Of a stretch of DNA of 64,000 bases, positions 43,268 to 55,400 are shown piece after piece. How positions within the stretch are numbered: the stretch's first letter is position 1; each line of letters opens with the position of its first letter. Source of the DNA: Sphaerosporella brunnea (lineage: Eukaryota; Ascomycota; Pezizomycetes; Pezizales; Pyronemataceae); contig VXIS01000176.1 in assembly GCA_008704415.1 (NCBI GenBank), positions 1-64,000 of the forward strand. The letters run 5' to 3'. A program made the translations under genes and the position numbers. The notes under the pieces were generated by a model. It made no database searches, was not told the DNA's origin, and saw nothing but the letters and a program-made list of their open reading frames with translations.

Positions 43268-45931
43268 CTTCGTTGAGAGGATGAAGGAAATTAAAGGATG
43301 AGGGAACTGAACAGAGTGTAGAGTGCGGGGAAGGGAGCAAGGAGAGCGGGGAAAGCAAGGAAAGGGGAGAAGAGAGTGGGGAATGGTTGCTTCGCGGCAG
43401 AGGATTGGAACATTGCGGGCATGCGGTACTGCTTCAGCACGGAAGATTCGCGGGGGATTGCTGGCTTTTTGTGTATTTAACTTTTTGCCGGCTATTTGTT
43501 GCGTTTACAGCGGTCTGTGTAGGTATATACTGCTACAACATTGGGGGAAACATCGCCTACATATTGTGCTTATAATCCCTAACTCCTCTCTCCTTCGCTC
43601 ATCCTTCATACTCCGACTCGCGGTTTGCCCTGGGCGCAGCGGTGAGCTGACGGCTGCTTGACTCAGCACTGTGCTGCTCCTCCCAGTCTCCGGAGAGCTA
43701 CTGGAATCCGGAGCCCCTGTGGCTAAGGGAGGTGGGAAAACAACTGCGGCGGCGATGCCCCGGCGTCGCGCCCACCAGCTCCATCTCCATCCACCCGGTC
43801 TCCCAGCCCCTCCTACTAGCTAGCTGAGAGCCTGAGACTAGCACACGGCGCGCCGTCAGATCAAGAGCTAACTAGAGCTTGGTGGAAGTCACGTATAATA
43901 CAGGATTTACCCGGCTTTGTCCGAGTGCTTGCCAGCGCACAACCCGCAGAACAAAAACCGCAAAGGTAAGTTGCCGCTGCTAAAAAATCGGTAATAGTGG
44001 AACGAGACAAATGAATGCCTGAGAGCCTACAAAGCGGGCGAACGAAACGAAACGCCGCGAGCGAAACGAGACAAAGTGTGGCAGGAACGAAACGAAACGT
44101 CCGAGTCGTCAGCTGTGATTCTCCGAGTCTAGCGAAAGCCCGGAACCCAGCTATGCAATCCGACTTGCCGCGGTTCTGATCTCGAATATTAGACTTAATG
44201 CATACTATCGCCAGCCTGAGTCTTGACACCTCCGCATTGCCAGTGGAATTGGAGCGGGGGAGCCTGAGAGGGACCAGGCATGACAACAGCGGAGAAGTCC
44301 AGAAACCGGAGGTCAATTGTTTGAGTGGGAGCTGCCGGATTGGCATTATCAGGCCCGCCGCGGCTGGCAGGCGGATTTTGGCGCATGTTGAGAATCATTT
44401 CGCGGAGGTAAGGATGATCCAATCGTATAATTTGGGCCGCACTGTGTATGCTCGTGCATAGCAGGTACATGTTGGGCAGTGTCGGCCGTGTTTTGAGTCC
44501 TTCAGGAATCGATTTGCAGACATGTGCGGCATGTCTCTTGACTCGAGCGCACTCTCGTTGCGCGAGTGATTGAAAAAGTTTTATTACATGGGAGTTTGGA
44601 AGCTAGGATCATTGGTTGGTTACAATTTGTTAGGAGTGATTGAAGGCGTTTTTTTGCATGGCAGTTTGGAATTGAGGATTATTGTTCGGTATGGCCTGCC
44701 AGCGGTCGTCACAGTGCAGTAGTAATTGAAAGTCAATGAGGTGACATAAAACATCAACCTGTGCACTAGGCTATATATGCGCCAACATTTCTCAGACTTT
44801 TTGTTCTTAAACCTGCACACCAGGCGATCCGGAAATCAAGAAACTCAATGAGATTGTACGCGAAAAAGGGAGAGCGAGCGAGCGGGGGAGAGGTTGTAGG
44901 GAGCGAGGTGTTGTAGGGCCAGGGAGACCGCGCGACGCGACACAGGCCCCCACACCCTGGTTTGTTCTCTAGACACGTTACCAGACGGGGGGAGAAAACC
45001 CTCAAGCTCTTGGCATCTCCAGTGAACGTATCCTCATTGATTTGATGGGGCTTGCTGGCAGTGTTTTTGGCTTGTGCAAGGAGGCTTGTCGGTCGTTGGT
45101 ACTGATGTGGTAAGCATCTTTTCCCCTATCAATTAGGTGCGACATCGATGAACTTTGGTCGTTTGGGCGTTTTACTTTGTGTACTAGTACTCCTTTGAAC
45201 ACCGGCGGATGCTGTGTTTCTCGGATCGTTATGAGGGTTTTGAATATCCGTGGCGGTCTCTAGTTTTTTTTTTCAAAGGTCTTTTCCGCACCTACTTAGT
45301 AGGTGGTACGTACTATAGTACAGGACAAAAGTAATGGGAAATTTGCGCTTTCACCGCCAAAGTTCTCATGTTGAGACCTCTATCTAAACACCCCCACGCA
45401 ATTCATAAATTTACTCCGCCATGCAGAATGCCAAATAACTACCTTGAATCTTCATTTCTTGCGGCAGATTAAGAAAAAAAAAGGGGTTTGTGGTGCGTGA
45501 CGAGCTGGCAGAGTGTGCAAAGGCCGTTCTCAAGTCACCTTTTGTACGGGGCCCCATGCAAAATCGCCTTCCGAAAAGCTCTCAACACCGCCTCCCAGCT
45601 CATAGCACCTCCAATTTTGCTCTCTCTCTCTCTCTCTTTTTTTTTTTTCAGATTCTTCGGAGATTGAATTTCACGTGTTTTTCTACTTTCCCGGCCAGCG
45701 GTCATTTTTTTGGACCAAATGGTGATTTTTGGTAAAGCGGTGAAAAGTGAGTGATTCAGCTGTAAAACTAGGAAAACTGCAACTTTTCCCATTCTTTTTG
45801 TCCTAGCACTTTCTTTTGCAGTACGTCTTTCCTTTGACTTCAAGCGCGATGTTGATTGTGGGGTGTTTTTTTTCTTCTTCTTTCTATTCCGGCTAGAATC
45901 TATTTTATTCTTATCGATATCGTCAATCTAT
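43268..45931. other. Intergenic region
   Basis: No credible gene. It contains CGAAACGAAACG repeats near 44038-44100, a diverged tandem duplication (44564-44690), and purine-rich sequence just after the F-box-like gene. Several short open frames on both strands lack coding character. Confidence 0.5.
44564..44690. repeat. Diverged tandem duplication, ~70-bp period
   Basis: GAGTGATTGAA...GCAGTTTGGAA-type units start at 44564 and 44634. They share GAGTGATTGA, AGTTTGGAA and ATTGTTCGGT/ATTGGTTGGT-like ends. Confidence 0.6.
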
Positions 45932-46031
45932 TAGAGAGTTTGCGATTTGCGTCTAGACGCAAAAATCAGGCGGTGACCCGAAGTCTTGGCCAGCTTAAAT
46001 TTGCGTCTGGATGCAAATCGCAAACTCTCTA
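45932..46031. mobile_element. 100-bp hairpin MITE, TAGAGAGTTTGCG type
   Basis: TAGAGAGTTTGCGATTTGCG at the left is repeated in inverse at the right (GCAAATCGCAAACTCTCTA). The inner palindrome TTTGCGTCTAGACGCAAA nests in the left arm. The flanks contain TA. It differs from the CCGTATTATC/CATAAACTC families and lies 44 bp upstream of the next open frame. Confidence 0.75.
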
Positions 46032-46074
46032 TTATGTGCACTCGCTTACTCGAGCGAGAGTAGAGTTTTAACTT

Positions 46075-46953
46075 TTGGGCTTAACTCTTCCTCTCCTCGA
46101 CAACTATCTCTCCTCGACCGCCATCTCCCCTGCATCACACACTACTACTACTAGAAGAAGTCTTACCGATCGTCAGGTCTTGCTTACGGCCAGTGGATGC
46201 AGCCTTTGCGGGAGAAACGAGAAGCAACGTCGAGCAGCAGAGGCGAAATGGTTGACGTATCTTGCCCGAAAGGAAATGTGTTTTCGAGCACCATCACTGA
46301 AGCCCCGGATATGTGCCGAAGAGCCCGCAGAATATCACGTTCTAAAGGAATTGAGGACCGACCTAAGGAATCGCGTCTTGGATTGGGTGACCTATTCGTT
46401 CAACCCGAGGACGAGGCTAGAGTGCAGCGACTCGAGGCCAGCTTGCGATACATGCCGCCAGAGGATAAAAAGGATATTTGCCGATCACCCCAAGATCACC
46501 AAATTGTCGGAGTCGGGCAATGTTGTGAGATTCTGGGATCTCTCTGGCGCCGTGCCCGAACTGCTAGCTTTTGCCCCGTCAAACGCAGACGTTCTAGGGA
46601 TTGCGAGCACGCTGAAAGACTTTTGCTTGAGAGAGGCTTCAGAATTCACAGTATCGGCATAGTAGGAGAGGAGTTGGCCATTTTCGAGGACCAGGTGGTA
46701 TGTTAATCCCTCTTCATCTTTCTTGATTTCCAGCTGATAACTTTCACAGGGGCGGAAGCTGGAGTTGTTGATGGTGGTGACAGGAGAGAATTTTGGAGCT
46801 GTACAAGTGCCACATACGATGCTTTTCGGGGCCGGGAAAAAATTGTACGTCTACGATGACGTTATGGGATTTTCTACCATACGCAAAGCAGATGGGAGAG
46901 GGCCACAGGATTTGGCGAATATTTTGTCTGAAGGCTTGACCGCGATGGTCTGA
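46075..46953 (+). CDS. Hypothetical protein, exon structure uncertain
   Basis: I do not recognise this gene. Two overlapping frames compete. One runs from 46075, with CSLC and RPACDTC cysteine pairs and VVRFWDLSGAVPELLAFAPS. The other runs from 46197 to 46697. Either can be spliced to 46750-46953, which encodes LLMVVTGENFGAVQVPHTML...DLANILSEGLTAMV. The second option uses a clean 52-bp intron (GTATGT...CACAG); the first needs GTATCG near 46645 and a ~105-bp intron. The 3' exon looks the most protein-like. A hairpin MITE lies directly upstream. It may be a real orphan gene or a decaying one. Confidence 0.4.
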
Positions 46954-47804
46954 ATGGGGCTTTTTTTCGTTTCTGATATTGGATTAGCCAGTCGGCTAGA
47001 TTTGTAGATCTGAATTTCTTGACCCTGCTTCAAAAGTGTTTCTTACACACAACTACTAGTCTTCTTGGTGCGAGATTTCGCCGAACGAGGTCTTGAGCAT
47101 GAGCTACGCGTTTAGGAACCAGACGTCGCGCGGGAGGAAGGCCCGGAAAGCGGTTTGGTTCACTGTCCCAATAGTGTACTCAATTGAGGACGTACACTTT
47201 AAGAAATGAGTCTGGTATTCGTAAAAAGTGTGGTGCAGTTCTGTCTCTATTATCTGGTGAATATCCCAAAGCCTCTAAGTGTCTCTAATACACCTTTCTA
47301 TCGATAGACGCCAGTACTCGTACTGAGCTACGACTTGCATAATTTGATGAGGCACAATTAAGCACAGCGGGTAACGTGATGCGGAAGAAAAATCAGGTAA
47401 CCCGGTAAAGGGGAGGAGTATTATAAAGGAAGGGATTCTTTCCTTCTTTTCCCTCATGTTGTGGCATGGCATATTTACTCAATGAATGACGGCTCTGCAG
47501 CTGTAACCAGCCAGCGCCGTGACGAAACGAGGTATCTTTAAGCACCGGGCAAGCATGTCGTCCGGGAGAGGCTCGTTGCTTTGTATAATATATTCAAGCT
47601 GCTTGGCTGTCAACGAGAAAATACATAAGTACTTCGTACCGAATGTATTGTAGGATCCTGTATGATCCGGCCCCGTGCACGATACCACGCGGCCAGCTAC
47701 AGCAACCAGAGGCATGGAGCGGTGGCCGGGGAACAGTAGAGTAAGTATTTGCAATAACTACATAATGTCTAGATATTCCTATGTATAGTACAAGTACACA
47801 CCGC
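46954..47804. other. Intergenic region
   Basis: Nothing supported. It lies between the hypothetical gene and the convergent JAC1 gene. Confidence 0.5.
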
Positions 47805-48488
47805 CTAATGCTCAAGCACATGCGCGCCCTTACCGTGTTCCCAGGACTTAATAGCCTCCTCAACATTCCTCCAATACCGAAGCCTAACCGCCTCCCTGCG
47901 TGCCGTCTCCAAATCCGCGTCCGCAAATGCCGTTTCCAGCACCCTCAAGCTCTCGTCGATCCTCTCGCGGTTCCTGTCGACAAGTGGCAGCAGCTCCTCC
48001 TCGCTCGCCGCAGCCTCCACCTCCTCCTGCGCCTCCAACACCTCCAGCAGCAGCGCCGGGTCCTCAAGCTTTAGCCGTTCGTCCTCGACGTCGACGCCGG
48101 CGCGCGCGAGCAGGTACTGCGCGCGCTGCAGCGGGTCGCGCAACGTGCTGTACGCCCGGTTGATGAAGGCCGAGGAGGGCCCATCCGCGCTGCGCACGTG
48201 CGCCGGCGTGTCCGGGTGTGAGCGCTGCTGGAGCGCAAAGAATTCGCGCTGCAGCGCCCGGAGGTCGATGCTGAAGGGCCCCGCTGGCGGAGGGCCGCTA
48301 GGTATGCTCTGCGGGAAGAGCGTGTAGAAGTCTTGGGGCTGTTGAGGTTTTGAGGAGGAAGAGGAGGAGGAGTGGCACGCGAAGGCGATGGTGGCGGTGA
48401 GGGGTCGGAGCGGTGATGGCACTGTGGCTAGCCGGAGGCGCGGGAGTAGGTGTGAAGTCCTCCTCATCGTGGTGGTGGTGATGGCCAT
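47805..48488 (-). CDS. JAC1: Mitochondrial J-type co-chaperone HscB/Jac1
   Basis: Delivers the Isu scaffold to the Ssq1 Hsp70 in mitochondrial Fe-S cluster assembly. The intronless 227-residue reading starts at MAITTTTMRRTSHLLPRLRL, a basic, hydroxylated, acid-free presequence; the ATG seven codons later (48467) is an equally good start, while 48608 is less likely. The J domain begins DFYTLFPQSI and contains QQRSHPDTP, the HPD motif needed to stimulate Hsp70 ATPase. NRAYSTLRDPLQRAQYLL is the family hallmark before the C-terminal three-helix Isu-binding domain (LEDPALLLEVLEAQEEVE...). The region is GC-rich. Length fits the family (yeast 184, human 235). Confidence 0.93.
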   Translation of the reverse strand: MAITTTTMRRTSHLLPRLRLATVPSPLRPLTATIAFACHSSSSSSSKPQQPQDFYTLFPQSIPSGPPPAGPFSIDLRALQREFFALQQRSHPDTPAHVRSADGPSSAFINRAYSTLRDPLQRAQYLLARAGVDVEDERLKLEDPALLLEVLEAQEEVEAAASEEELLPLVDRNRERIDESLRVLETAFADADLETARREAVRLRYWRNVEEAIKSWEHGKGAHVLEH

Positions 48489-51400
48489 GCCGAGTCTCGT
48501 CTTGTCTGCAGATGAGAGCACGAAAGGTAAGATCTGCGCTAGTTTAGCGAAGAGCTTGTTTTCTTCCGGAATCCGAGCTATGGCTTTTGCAGTATGGTTC
48601 TTGACCAAAGTTTTGAATCCGCGGTTTCATCAACCGTTCCAAACGTTGCTGGAACAATCCCCTCGCCCCACCAAAGGAAAGAGCAAACGATGATCAAAAG
48701 AGTTGGAAATGTCTTTAGTTGCTGGAACGCGGAACACTGGAAGTAAATTGAGAACGTTCCGGGCAGAGAAGCAACTACTCTAGTAGGGTCGAATATTATC
48801 CTTTACATTCAAAACCAGCATTCGCCACACCATGGCCAGCTGGCATTGTTGTCTTCGCGTACACACAACACAATACACAACACAATACACAACACAATAC
48901 ATAACAACCGTCGAAACAATCATGAAGTTGAAGGGCACCCGCGGAGAGCCAGCACGAGGCAAGCGACACTTGGAAACGACTCGAGATGAGAGAATACAGA
49001 TATCATTTTGCGTGAGCACGTTGGTATGGGTTGGGCCGAAAGAGGTCGTAGGCTAAACATTACAGCCGTTCCAGAAACCCTAGGCCAGACTGGAAATTTT
49101 TGGCTGTTATTTTAGCGCAAATTAGACTTTTTGCTCGGGTGAAATTTCTCTGGTTTGGTGTGATGGGTGTGATGGAGGTGGAGGTAGAAGAAGTACTTAT
49201 GTACAAACAGCTAAACGAGCCGTGGGTGATAGGTTATGACCGAGCCCAAGGGTATATACGACCATTCACATTGGCACAGCAACCACAATTAAACAGCCCA
49301 AGTGGTCTTGTGGGTTAAAGTCCAACATCGGACAGGAGTTCTCTTGCCGGAAGAGGCGTCAGCTGCCCTTTATTCTAACAAAACTATTTTGCTTCTATTT
49401 TGCTCAAAAGTCCGAGCTTCGTTTTCCCTCGGTTCTTTTCATATCTTCAAGCAAGCTGATCAGCAGTTGAGATGGCCGCCTCAAACAAGTCGAGAAAGCG
49501 TCGCCCAAAGTCCTGGGAAGGTTGACAGCGAAGACGCTGATGACGGAGGAAGTCAGTCCCCAAACAGCTTAACTAGTACGTATACGCCGGCAGATCTTAG
49601 GCAAGGAGTGCGGGAAAGTAGTCGTCGATGCCAGGGAAAAATGTCCGTAAAGTGCGTCACACTTCAAATGGCACCTTTCTAATCAACCAGTACAGATTGC
49701 CAGTCGAATGGCGGTATTTCCCTCTCTGTATGATTTACGGAAGTATACAACTCAGAAAGTGAAACCTGAAGTATAGAAGCAACAAACATGCATACGTACC
49801 TTGGCACCTACCTAGGTAGGTGGGTAGGTACGCGGGCATATACACAAGCAATATTGGCACACGGAAAGGCAAACGCAGTAGACGCCCAATGTCGAAGCCT
49901 CTGGCTTTGTTATCTCTTGAAGTCCTTGTATAACAACCTTGCAGAGTGCTGCCTATGGACTTGCTTCACTAGACAGCACTCGGTTCGGTCTTTCAAGGAC
50001 TTCTGAGAACACTGGTTTATACCAGCTCGACCATAGCCTGAGCTGAGTGGTTTAATCCTTCCATAGATATTCCAATGCCCATTCCATAGCGATGCGGCTC
50101 ATAAGCTCCCCGGTATCCGTTAACGGTGCATGCACCGGGACGCCCCCTGGAACTCATTCATTCATCAACTGTGGCTCCGGCGTCTCTCTCCAGCCATATC
50201 ATTTACTACTGCGTCATTGACGCTCGCTCTGGACCAAGTGCGAGTCGACGTCGAGTCGAATGAGTCAAGTGCATGGGAAAAGACTTCCTCGCAATCCAAA
50301 CGTTCCTGCTCAAACTTCTCTAAAGTTAGTAGATAGGGCTGACTATACTGACTCTAGCTAGAGTCGACTCACATCATGAAACCTGCCAGTCGCATCCGAG
50401 TCAATAGCTGGATACAGTACAAGTACCTACCACAAAGAACATCTCGAGGGGAGGGGTTGGTTAGTTTTGTGACTTGAACTCAGCGTTTCCACACCATGAG
50501 CCGCCGGATCTGATCATTGCATAAAGCGCAGATCCACATCCAGATCACGCGGAAGGGCCGGGCCGATATCGATCTCTCTCGACTGCAGCCTTCTCAACAT
50601 TCCCTCCCATCCAACAAACAAACCGGCAAAAAAAAAACAAGAGTCTAGAACCGACGGCGTGGACGTTCCTCATAGGCGCGGTCGACGGTGGGCCGTGTGG
50701 CTTCAACGCTAGCCGAGCGCGGCAACGGCAAAAAAGAAAAACAAAGGGCGTTTTTGGCCAAAGGATTGATTCAGCCGGGATTCGAACCCGGGTCAGGCGC
50801 AGCATGCTGGAATGGCAAGCGCCTATGATACCCCTACACTACTGAATCGCTAAGCCCTCCTCATTTGGTGTAAACGTGGGGCCACGGGGGTGACGAGCCG
50901 AGGGCCGGTTAGGGTTTGAGCCGGTTAAATTACGGACGCGAGAACTGTTCGCAAAGAGGGAAGGAGCACTCGGGAAGGCTAGGGCGCCCGGTTGAACCCT
51001 GCGTTTTTCTCGAATCATGATGACGTTTGTGTTTTTTGTTTTTTGTTTTTTCTGTTTTTCGTTTTCTGATGCGGCCGTTTGGTGACGATTTTCTACTGGG
51101 TCTCATGCCTCTCCACACACGTGAACTTTCCCCATGTCTCAGACTAAGACTCAGAGCCTTTGCACCAGCGTGTTCGCTCGTCCGGCTCCTTGCATGTGCC
51201 AGTGAGCATGAGTTTATCTATCTTCCAGCACGGGTAGGAGCCGACCACTGCGCTGGCAGGATTAGAGAAGCAGCGGCAGCGGCAGCAGCAGCTCCAATGG
51301 CCAGCCAGCGATCCTATCGCTTTCGGTTTCTTTCATGGCAGATTTACCGAGAGTTCTGTGATGACGAACGTGTCGGAAAGGACGGGTGCCGAAGACATCT

Positions 51401-52404
51401 CTCCTCTCGCATCCTCACAGGCGTTAAATCCGAGCAGGTCGCCCTTCGACGCGAGATATCGATCGGCTTGATCGTATCGTGAGGAGAGGGATATACGAGG
51501 CGGCGTTAGCTGCAGAGGGCAAGATCTGCTGCTGATACAGCAAAACCTAGCAAAACCCCAGTATGGAACCGAATTCCCCGCTTGGTTGGGGGGGGGCGGC
51601 GTCAGTCAGTTGAATGTCCCGTAGAACAGTCTTGAACCGGGTCCAGCGCGTTTCCCTGCTCACTGCTCACCACCACCACCACCACCACCACAACCATTCT
51701 ACGCCCCCTCCAACCTGGCCATCTATCCTTCCTTCTTCTCCCTCCGTCCCTCCACCACCCACTGCTGCTCCCGCCCACACCTCGCCGAGTGACATACCGG
51801 ATCGCAGCAGCAGCAGCAGCAGCAGCGAACAGCAGTAATCAACCCCTCCTCTGCCACGCATCTGCCGCACCCGTACAGCAGCAACCTACATACATCCAAC
51901 AATCCCACCTAGTGCGCCACCACTCTATCGAGGGGAAACGAACCAACAAGAGTCGCGCTCACCTTGTTTTCGGCGTATCGTTGTTCGCCACAGCGACAAT
52001 CTACCATATTTTATTATTATCCCACCGCTGTCCCCATCTGCGCCTTTTGCTTCTTCGCCCGCGCGACTACTGCTACCCCTCGTTTGCGAAAAGCACTTCT
52101 CACAAAAACCTCCCCCGCACTTGCCCCTCTGCGATCGTCACGAACGAGAACCTTTAATCCATCCCCCAAAGTCCGTGCACCGAGTATCCGCGCCCATCGC
52201 TTGTCGAAGAGAGAGATCTCCGAGTTCAACTTCTGTCGAAAGCACACCCTATTCTGAAACGCGACGTCCGAAGCGAACCAAAATCACCGCCGAAAGGAGA
52301 CAAAGAAGAAATAAGAAATAAGCGTCGGATTCGGGTGCTGTCAGTGTGGGAGCAGCAGCAGCAGCAGGTGCTTCGCCTAACGTTCGGATTTCGTTGCGCG
52401 AGTC
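48489..52404. other. Intergenic region, mostly featureless
   Basis: Contains an (ACACAACACAAT)n microsatellite at about 48863-48905, a CCTACCTAGGTAGG palindrome near 49808, a tRNA-Gly (50767-50848), and the long pyrimidine-rich 5' region of the PAS kinase with (CAC)n near 51670 and (AGC)n near 51803. No protein gene supported. Confidence 0.5.
50767..50848 (-). tRNA. tRNA-Gly(GCC) with 11-nt intron
   Basis: Reads the same as the gene at 35016-35096 in all mature positions I compared. The intron differs: 11 nt with ATGC instead of ACAC near its end, one base longer. It has the same GATTCAG acceptor and CCGGGTTCGAATCCCGG T-arm. Confidence 0.88.
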
Positions 52405-55400
52405 ATGGCGGCGCTCATTGTGCCTCAAGGCGGTGATCGTCCAGACAATGGTAAGCCGTTCGCGAAAGTTCGATTCGTCTTCGTTATTAGTGCTGTTGTT
52501 GGTCTATGTCGGCGATGAGAGTCGCGTTCCGTTTTATTTATTTTTTTCCGTTTTTTTCCCGGTTTTTTTCTGATGCTGGAATCAATACCACGGCGAGGGA
52601 AAACTGCTGCTCGTTTTTGCTTTTGAATTCGGTGCTTCGGCAACCTGCGGATTTGCGTCAGTCTGTCTCTGTGCGAGGGATCGGAAGTGGATGTTTCGGA
52701 GATGTGCTGTTGCTGCCTGTCTCACCTTGAAGCGGATCTGGAGAAATGTCGGGGTCGTTGCAGGATGGGGGCTGGCCTGGATTTGAGTTCAGCGTTTGCA
52801 CACGAAAACGAAACAGACTGGAACCAGTTTCACTGACAATGTGCGTTTCCTCCCCAATTGTAGGAAACCACGAGCAAAATGGTTCGACCGACTCGTTTAT
52901 CGGCGACCTCAACCTCGTCAGGCCAAAGTCAACCCCGCCGGTTCTGACCCGCAAGGTCGCTCAGCCTCAGCCTCAGCTCTACAGACCCAAGATCCGTTTC
53001 TCTGTGGACGCTGATGCCGAGCAGCCAAGGCACGGTGTTGACTCGCCCGTCTCGCGTTCTCGGTAGGCCCGCCTGAAACAAACTCCCCGTACCCCCTTCC
53101 CTCTCGTTGCTGCTTGCTCTGCTGCCCTTTGTCTCCCACACACACTCTCTCCCCCCCCTTGTGATCGATCCCGGCGTGTGCTCGATTTCTGGCGCTGTGC
53201 ATGACATGATACGCATGTTAACATGTGGCTGCTTGTGCCTAGGAATCCTACCTTGGGAGGTGAAGGCGATCATCTCTACACCTCTGGCCTACGTAGGATT
53301 AGACAACAGGCTTCTGGCCCTCAAGGATTCATGATCCCTTCTCGTTCTCCTTCTACCGCTTCAACTCGTGTCAACTCTCTGTCCTTTTCAGTCTCGTCTC
53401 CCTCCCTCGGCTCGTGTGAAGACTTGTCCAGGTTTCCTTCCGAGTCGCTGCACTCATTCTCTTTCGCGAACCAGTCGGAGGACCTCATACACAACCGACA
53501 GAACATCTTGAAGCGTAGCATCGAGTTCATGAGGGACAAGTTAGGATGGGGCACAAGGTCGCCACTAATAGCAACCGCTCAGGCAAAGGTGGACGGGAGA
53601 GAGGAAGAGGTGGAGAGCATGATGGAGCTGCTGCGGAAGGCAGACATAGTGTCTCAAGAGAAGACGCCCATGCTTACCGGCCCGGTCACCGGGCCCGCCG
53701 AAGTCGACGATAACCCGTTTGAGCAGAGTTTCTCGAAGCCTAAACCTGCACCTATAGATACTTTCCGTCGGATTACCGACGCCGATGTGCTATCTACCTC
53801 ACCGGTTGAGGACTACAGGGCAGAGGGAAATTCGAGATCGGCTACAGATGACTCTACCTCCACCGCGCGGACTACTCCCCCGCCGACGAAGCGAAGGCCG
53901 AGCTTTAATCGTACCTACACCGATACGACTACCCTGGCGTTGGAGTCAAAGCTATATGAAGCTATGGCGCAACCATACATGGCGACCGAGAGCCAGCCTC
54001 TGTCTGCCCTCGCCCACGTTCCGAACCGTAACATGCGCAAGTCTTCAGTGCACGGGCACGCCAGCCGTAATCAGCCCCCCGCGCAGGCAATTTTCACTAC
54101 CGAGGCCACCAATCCATGGACCATTCTGGCCGCCAACGACCTGGCGTGCCTCGTTTTTGGAGTGACAATGGCGGAAATCCGCAAAATTGGGATCATGGAG
54201 TTTGTGAGGCCGGAGAGACGCGAGTGGCTGGCTGCGAAGCTCAACTCGGGCGAGAACACATCGAACTCGTTCCCATATCCGCACAGCAACCACGGCTCGC
54301 CACGTGGCACACAGGTGCTGTACCAGGGAAACCGCAGGGTCAAATCTGATGCCTTCTATACCGGAGCTCCGCTTTCTACGTCCAAGTCCGGGGGCAGCGA
54401 TAAACATAGACATACAGGCTCTCGAGGAGTCATCCTTTGTGGAGATGTTGTGCCGATCCAGAAACGTAATGGTAATACAGGTGCTGCTAGTCTTTGGGTC
54501 AAAGAAAAACGGGGAGGGTTGATCTGGGTGCTGGAAGAGATCAGCGAGGATGTCGCTTTTGTTTACACATCTCAACGGGCGGACAACGTGGAATACGTCA
54601 CGCGTTCCGAGGGTAGCTTGAAGAACATTTTTGGAGAGGACGATCTCGTCGCGCCAGGCACCGCGTTGACCGCATTACTTCCTACTCTACCTAGGAAGGA
54701 CGACGGCAATGTGGATTTTGAGCAGACAACTTTGATTCACCAGTTTACGGCTGCAGCTAGCAATGATGTCAGGATACCATGTGGAGTAGAGCCTATTCCG
54801 GGCCAGAGAGGACTACGTATTTCATCTTTCCCACACATCGCTGGAATCATGGTTCTTTCGGCATCTGATCATCGCATCGCCAGCACAAATGCTGTGTTTT
54901 CGGCCGCGCTTTTCGGCCATCTGAATCCGGTGGGACTGTCCATCTCGGAGCTCATACCGAACTTTGATCGGCTTTTGGACTACCTTGTAAACGAAGAGCA
55001 GATCAGCCTTCTTGACGGAATGGTCGTGCCAGAGCACTCTTTCCGGAAGGCCCACTCTATACTCGCGCTTCGCGACAACAAAGAGGGCGCGAGGTCCGCG
55101 TTTTCGGTTCCCGGCGGAGTCATCGCGAGGCATCGAGACGGGTCGGAAATCCATGTGGATCTCCAGATGCGGGTGGTGATTTCAGAGTGCCGCGATGACA
55201 ATGCTATCGTGGACGAGTCGGATACAGACACCGATGAAGACCAGGTTGACAAGAGCGAAACTGTCTATGCCTTGTGGGTGTCATACTCGCGCCACATGCA
55301 CGTGGCAGCCACAACTACGGACCCCCTCTCTCCGGAGCTGACCCGCCCTATCACTCCGCCACGAGGTCCCAGTCCTGGGCAAACGTCTGCTGTCCCTGTG

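Noticed and set aside
51614..52321. Several frames with His, Ser and Pro runs upstream of the PAS kinase
   Set aside because: They are translations of CAC, CT and AGC microsatellites in the 5' region, with no conserved block.
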